Source: Rhipicephalus microplus (lineage: Eukaryota; Arthropoda; Arachnida; Ixodida; Ixodidae). From it: a DNA stretch of 64,000 nt. Below, piece after piece: positions 63,056 to 64,000 of this stretch (the stretch's first letter is position 1; each line of letters opens with the position of its first letter). The translations under genes were made by a program, and so were the position numbers. The stretch is taken from positions 254,993,592-255,057,591 of the forward strand of contig NC_134710.1 of assembly GCF_043290135.1 (NCBI RefSeq), in the 5' to 3' direction. The notes under the pieces are model-generated. The model saw only the letters and a list, made by a program, of their open reading frames with translations. It was not told the DNA's origin and made no database searches.

Positions 63056-64000
63056 CTAAGTATGCCTATTTGAGCAAAATCATAACCTCTATATGTCTCG
63101 ATCACTCTAAAGGCAGTGGAATACACAAATTTCTTCATTTGTCTTTCCAAAGCCAAATGGAAGGCATTGAAGTTTTATTATCCATTTTTGTCCCTGCCTC
63201 GTGGACCGCAAGTATCAAACTGATGAACAGCCACATGTATGCTTCACTGCATGGCAGCTGAGTATACTTGCCTGCATTTCACAGGTACTTTGCAGGGCAG
63301 CCTAGTACAAAAAATTAGTCCTCATGAGGAAATAAAATCCCAGCTGCATGAGCTATCAACATTTTTTAATAAAGTGCTATACTTTTGCAAGGGATTACTA
63401 CGGGGATGTCACAACTGTTCGATACAGTAAATAACTGGATGTGTAGAACATGTGAAACTACATGCCAGCAATCACCTGTTATGCACACTCGTTCATACTA
63501 GGCACAGCGCACTGAATAGCAGCTTCCACAGTGGAACACTCAGCACTGCAGATGACATACAACAGCGCAAATTCTGAGAACAGCATTGTTTACACAGACA
63601 ATGCAATTTTGACCTGCATGCCAACTGTCTGTAGTTTTATGGCCCTAGCTACAGTAAAATCTCATAAACTTTACGCTTAGCAATTCATGACTGCCATTAA
63701 CACTATGATACAGTGGCACCTCGATTATGCAACTTTCAGGGGACCATGCAAAGCCGTTGCATAATCTAGGCGTCGTATAATAAAAAAAAAACTAAGAATA
63801 TAGGCTGTGGCACTCAGCCTTGCCCAAAAATTGGGTGAAGACCGTCTGAACAAACCCACGGTATGACCTTGTGCCTCTGCAAGGAAGGTTGATTAAATTA
63901 TTCTTGCCAGGTGGCAGCTAATAGCAGCGTCACTTAGTTAAAAGATGTGCAAGCGAATCTATTCTTAACCTCAAAAAAAAAAAATCGAAACTAACGCGCA
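63056..64000. other. intron sequence with starts of one or two pogo-type elements
   Basis: TA-CAGTAAAATCTCATAAAC at ~63650 and TA-CAGTGGCACCTCGATTATG at ~63710 look like pogo left ends whose right ends lie beyond the window. No spectrin exon was found. Confidence 0.4.

Noticed and set aside
60477..64000. Upstream spectrin exons
   Set aside because: I looked for the preceding repeat (motifs such as GHFAS.TI or DPTNLQGK on the minus strand) and found none.
1..64000. CRISPR arrays, operons or other prokaryotic systems
   Set aside because: Repeats present are transposons and tandem duplications; gene structure is intron-rich eukaryotic throughout.

Overview
The window is eukaryotic and looks like a hard tick (Ixodidae, probably a metastriate genus). 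The evidence is the tRNA-headed SINE that is abundant in ixodid ticks (Ruka type, several copies with target-site duplications), many Tigger/pogo elements, and one intron-rich invertebrate housekeeping gene. No bacterial gene structure, CRISPR array or functional RNA gene was seen. The species is inferred, not shown.

The window is almost entirely one gene: the middle part of non-erythroid alpha-spectrin, read on the minus strand. I placed 26 exons between 60476 (upstream end) and 3220 (downstream end) by joining reading frames across splice sites and comparing with the known order of alpha-spectrin repeats. Twenty-five exons join in phase, without a gap, into about 1,255 codons. These run from the end of the first spectrin repeats, through the SH3 domain (24661-24795 plus 19735-19995), to about repeat 13. 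The N-terminal exons lie above 64000. The last repeats and the EF-hand region lie below 1. One extra 42-nt exon (7891-7932) encodes a near copy of the first 14 codons of the next exon. It could be a cassette, or it could replace those codons exactly through an internal AG; this is the most interesting observation in the window.

The introns are a graveyard of transposable elements. Moving up the coordinates: SINEs and a short inverted-repeat element (1.4-2.8 kb); two related Tigger derivatives (4.8-6.3 and 8.9-10.9 kb); a pogo relic and a TTAA-type element end (11.6-12.6 kb); a Tigger shell containing a tRNA-Ala-like repeat (20.1-22.7 kb); a decayed Tigger relic (23.7-24.5 kb); an inverted-repeat element containing a perfect tandem duplication, a SINE and a snap-back insertion (26.3-27.5 kb); a Tigger derivative with 23-bp perfect inverted repeats (27.8-28.8 kb); a probable Tigger relic (29.6-30.4 kb); a small inverted-repeat element (37.9-38.4 kb); a Mutator/Kolobok-like relic (39.1-40.2 kb); a LINE with a pogo element nested in its 3' UTR (43.2-45.6 kb); a 700-bp inverted-repeat family (48.85-49.55 kb); a Kolobok-like element with TTAA ends (49.9-52.2 kb); a full SINE (53.6-53.9 kb); Tigger relics and a LINE tail (54-60 kb); and a nearly intact Tigger transposon with a broken transposase (60.6-63.1 kb).

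Several insertions lie very close to exons. A SINE sits 14 bases above the acceptor of exon w5, and a Tigger element starts 22 bases above the acceptor of exon w24. One intron uses a GC donor (after exon w6). Exon boundaries come from my own reading and have no transcript support.
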